Below, in pieces: positions 61,276-64,000 of a stretch of DNA of 64,000 bases; position 1 is the first letter of the stretch, and each line of letters begins with the position of its first letter. A program made the translations under genes and the position numbers. The stretch lies in NCBI GenBank assembly GCA_035307385.1, contig DATGID010000037.1, forward strand, positions 62,001 to 126,000, read 5' to 3'. The notes below the pieces were generated by a model. That model was not told the origin of the DNA. It saw only the letters and a program-made list of their open reading frames with translations, and did no database searches. This stretch comes from DATBHW01 sp035307385. Its GTDB lineage: Bacteria; Chloroflexota; Ktedonobacteria; Ktedonobacterales; DATBGS01.

Positions 61276-62959
61276 TCATGAAGAGGGCCCTTCTGCCGCC
61301 GGATGTTGTTTCATCTGCTCACAGCGCTCTTCCAGAGCGAGCAGATAACCTTGTGGGTTCTGGCGAAAGCGACGCTGCTGGCGGCGGGTTTCCTGCCGAG
61401 CATCGAGCGTTTTCCGCAGCGAACGCCAGCGAGCAAGATTTCCTGGAGGGAGATCAGTTACCTGATACGTGCGCAGGCGGGTGCTCACACTGGCAAGGAC
61501 ACGGGCCTGTCCTCGTAATAAGAGCATCGGGGCCACCTGCTTGCGCCCACTGGCCCGTCGTTCGTGATAGCGCAAAGAGCCAAAAAGGTGCTCCACATCA
61601 TTGTTGGTATGCGGCAAGTCCGGGTGATCGTAGCACTGGAAGAGCGCCTCGCCATAGCTCGCCGTGACCTTGAGGAAGGTGGTGTACCAGGCTTTCACGA
61701 GCGGGTCAGTGCCAGGATTAGCACTGGCCGCCTGCATCTCATCAAGCACCTGGGCATAGCGGTGACGGACCTCCGCTGCCGAGACCTGCTCATCATTGTT
61801 GAGGAACTGCACGGCCCGAAAGACCAGGGCATAGGCTGTCTGAATCGGAGGCCAGCGGGCTGCCGTGTGAGTCAAGCCGCGCTGGAGGGAACGTTGGAGC
61901 CGTTCGAGGGCGTAGACCAGGCGCCACTGATCCCCCTTTTTTGTATGGAGGCTCCTAAGGATGCGGCTATCTTCGTCAACCGTTCCTGGAGGCGCAAGCC
62001 AGCGGCACACAGCGGTGGTTGTCCATCGTCGGTGAGCGCACTGCGCACTGCCAGGCAGTAGTCTTGCACAATGCAAGCTTCTTCTTCGCTCAGCCTTCGC
62101 AGGTAGGCTGGGGTGATCTCCGGCTGGTGAGCCAGCACCCCTTCCATCAGACGTTCGACGGGCCGAATGTCGCGCACGAGGGCTTTGAGGTCTTTCTTGG
62201 CGTGGCGATCCGCTTCATAGATCGGCTTGGCCGCTTCGCGCAGATAATGATATTGACAGAGTTGATGGGGAATCGTGGGAAGCGCTTTGGCGACCGCATG
62301 CCGAATGCCGATTTGTCCATCAGAGATGACCCCGGTGATGGGACTGGGAGCAAGGCTTGCACCTCCTGTAACAACGCGACCAGTTCCTCTTCGGCTTCGC
62401 TCAACAAGCTACGCGCCAGGAGGACCTCCCCGGAGAGGCAATCGCGCAGCACCCAGAGCACCTCATGACCCACATCGGGCTTTAACCCATCCAGGCCCAA
62501 GATCACCTGCCCTTGGGGCAACAAGCGGGTACGAAGGGCTTCTCTATCGGTGAGCCGCAACGTGATGAGCTCCTCGTAGCGCGCCAGGAGATTGGTCACC
62601 GTGCGTTCGGCGATCACCACCCCACGGGCGCATAGCTCCTGGTGGATTTCGGGGATACTCCGATGCTGCCCATGGCGCAACTGCCCAACCAGCGCGATCA
62701 CATCAAAGCCAAACTCGCCATGGGGCAGGGCCCACGCCCCTTCCTCTTCGGGTCGACAGAGTTTGCGGAAGCGGGCACAGTGCTTACTCTGACAGCGCAT
62801 GAGCGACATGGTCAGGCACCAGACGCCATCCAAGCGGCGAATCGTACGCTGCGTGGGGTGCGCGACGTGGAGGGCCGTGCCACAGGCCGCACACCTCGTG
62901 CAGCGCACCATCAGCCGACAGGCGCCTGTCGCTGGTGGGAGGGGTGTTCGCCGTGCCAT
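61276..62959 (-). pseudogene. Second DDE transposase gene, two frameshifts
   Basis: ATG 62959 with AAAGGA upstream begins a zinc-binding N-terminus (MVRCTRCAACGTALH, CQSKHCARFRKLC), then HRSIPEIHQELCARGVVIAERTVTNLLARYEEL and QVILGLDGLKPDVGHE (probable first Asp). A shift near 62335 is needed to reach VISDGQIGIRHAVAKALPTIPHQLCQYHYLREAAKPIYEAD (second Asp and QxHxxR-like motif). A second shift near 61955 leads to LPHTNNDVEHLFGSLRYHERRASGRK (last acidic residue). The IS family is not certain. Confidence 0.85.
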
Positions 62960-63341
62960 TGGTACTTCCTTTCTTTGGCGGAGAGACAGGCGCCGCGGAC
63001 GGAGTCCGGTGGCCGCTTGTCTGTCTGTATGGCTGCCGCTCGACTGGAGCGGGTGCCACCACTGCTCCACCCCGCAGGTGCCCCAAAAGGTTGCCCGCTC
63101 TGGAACGCCACCTCCTGCTGGGTGGTCAGCAAACGGCTGGCCGTGCGCCCGCTGGTGAGCAACGTGCCCAGCACCCTCATGCCCCCGTTCGCCTGCTCAG
63201 CCAGGCTGAACACGCGCGCGTCCCTGTTCCCCTGTCCCTGCGTCCCTCCGTCTCTGCGTACCCTGTCTGTTGGCGTACCCCCTGTGGAAGCAGCGCGAAG
63301 CGTGCGCACGCGTGATACCTCGTTCCAGTGCGCCGACACCC
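62960..63341. other. Region between transposase and partial permease
   Basis: No supported gene. A 142-codon minus-strand frame (62911-63339) overlaps the transposase start and has an arginine/serine-rich shadow-like composition. One end of the insertion element presumably lies here, but no matching terminal repeat was found. Confidence 0.4.
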
Positions 63342-64000
63342 CTACTCATACTGCAGCGCGTCCATGAGGCGCATCCGCGCGGCGCGCAGGGCTGGGCCAA
63401 CGCTCGCCAGCGTCGCTATCACGAGCATCACCACGAGCATCAGCAGCAGATCCAGCGGCTGGAAGGCAAAGGGGATCGGCACGAGGACGGCACTCAGCAG
63501 GGCCAGGAAGGCGTAGGCTCCTGGGATGCCGATCAACACTGCTATCAGCCAGGCGATTCCCGCGAGCGAGAGGCCCTCCGTCCAGAAGACGCTGGCAAGG
63601 CGCCACCGGGAGGCGCCGAGTGCGCGCAGGATGCCGATCTCGCGCCGCCGTTCGAGGACCGAGGTCGTCAGCGTGTTAAAGAGTCCCAGCAGGCCGACCA
63701 GTCCGACCAGCGCCGCCCCGCTCAAGAGCAGCAGGTACAACAGCTCAAATTGGCGCGCATTGCTGGTGAACTGTTGCTGCCGCGTTTCGACCGTCGGGGC
63801 AAGTCCCGCCTGGCTCAGCACCATGTCGAGCCGAGTCGCCATCTGGTCCACCGCCGCAGGCGTGTGGTCTTTGGCCCCGATGAGGAAGCTGGAGCCGACG
63901 CCGGCGGGCAGTCCCTCAAAGCGGTGGAACGGCTCAATGGGCGTGAACCCCAGCCCGAGGGCCCCAAAACTCCCGCTGAGATCGTGGACCACGCCGATGA
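63342..64000 (-). CDS. C-terminal part of an FtsX-family ABC permease (5' end outside window)
   Basis: The frame is open to the right edge and ends at 63342. It shows an extracytoplasmic end, then the FtsX domain with helices near FELLYLLLLSGAALVGLVGLLGLFNTL, the cytosolic loop SVLERRREIGILRALGASRWRLASVFWTEGLSLAGIAWL, and the last helix VMLVIATLASVGPALRAARMRLMDALQYE. This is the usual C-terminus of MacB/FtsX-like permeases. It is not a copy of the 1000-residue permease at 31-34 kb, whose end differs. Confidence 0.88.
   Translation of the reverse strand, partial: IGVVHDLSGSFGALGLGFTPIEPFHRFEGLPAGVGSSFLIGAKDHTPAAVDQMATRLDMVLSQAGLAPTVETRQQQFTSNARQFELLYLLLLSGAALVGLVGLLGLFNTLTTSVLERRREIGILRALGASRWRLASVFWTEGLSLAGIAWLIAVLIGIPGAYAFLALLSAVLVPIPFAFQPLDLLLMLVVMLVIATLASVGPALRAARMRLMDALQYE

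Noticed and set aside
1..64000. CRISPR arrays, cas genes, rRNA operons
   Set aside because: No evenly spaced direct repeats, Cas-like proteins or rRNA sequence were seen on either strand.
28819..64000. Second copy of the tRNA-Arg 3' end as an att site
   Set aside because: Read through the region for the T-loop and acceptor sequence; no copy was noticed, so no attachment site is claimed.

Overview
The window (about 58-60 % G+C by eye) looks chromosomal and comes from a Ktedonobacteria-like member of the Chloroflexota. This is an inference from zinc-ribbon proteins fused to Ser/Thr kinase and phosphatase modules, SWIM/helicase-associated gene pairs, a split complex I operon, several sugar ABC transporters with FCD-type GntR regulators, and decayed transposases. 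No 16S rRNA or other taxonomic marker is present.

Region 1 (1-28.8 kb) is core-like: tightly packed genes with good ribosome binding sites and recognisable housekeeping functions. It holds an FHA/zinc-ribbon protein, NAD kinase and RecN, a nitronate monooxygenase and an amidohydrolase. A Ser/Thr kinase, PP2C phosphatase and Mrp ATPase follow, and then a complex I fragment nuoA-C-D-H without nuoB. Further on are a SWIM/helicase-associated protein pair, a group 1/2 sigma factor, an isochorismatase-like hydrolase without its cysteine, a six-zinc-ribbon protein, two membrane proteins, an E2 acyltransferase, an enoyl-CoA hydratase and a DppBC-type permease pair. A tRNA-Arg with anticodon GCG closes the region.

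Region 2 (28.8-56 kb) begins with a serine recombinase placed directly after the tRNA terminator and is accessory in character. It holds a large FtsX-type permease and two carbohydrate-acid gene clusters. The first has LarA-like, SDR, UgpC-type ATPase, enolase-superfamily dehydratase, GntR, and a binding protein with MalF/MalG-type permeases. The second has an RbsACB-type transporter, GntR, aldo-keto reductase, alcohol dehydrogenase, UxaE-type epimerase, SDR, and two decayed genes (LarA-like and a COG3618-like lactonase). Together they suggest non-phosphorylative breakdown of 6-deoxyhexoses plus hexuronate handling. Clear promoters and repeated operator-like motifs lie in both divergent GntR regions.

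Region 3 (56-64 kb) is a mobile-element graveyard. An XRE regulator has an operator over its own promoter and is followed by a peptide deformylase. Then come a multiply frameshifted transposase, a replication-initiator-like HTH gene, a small-protein operon, a possible structured RNA or iteron block with a strong terminator, a second frameshifted transposase, and the C-terminal part of another FtsX-type permease running off the window.

Scattered through the window are very long, perfect intergenic hairpins (19-23 bp stems) at gene 3' ends, mostly without U-tracts, and several promoters with a TGC-extended -10 element.
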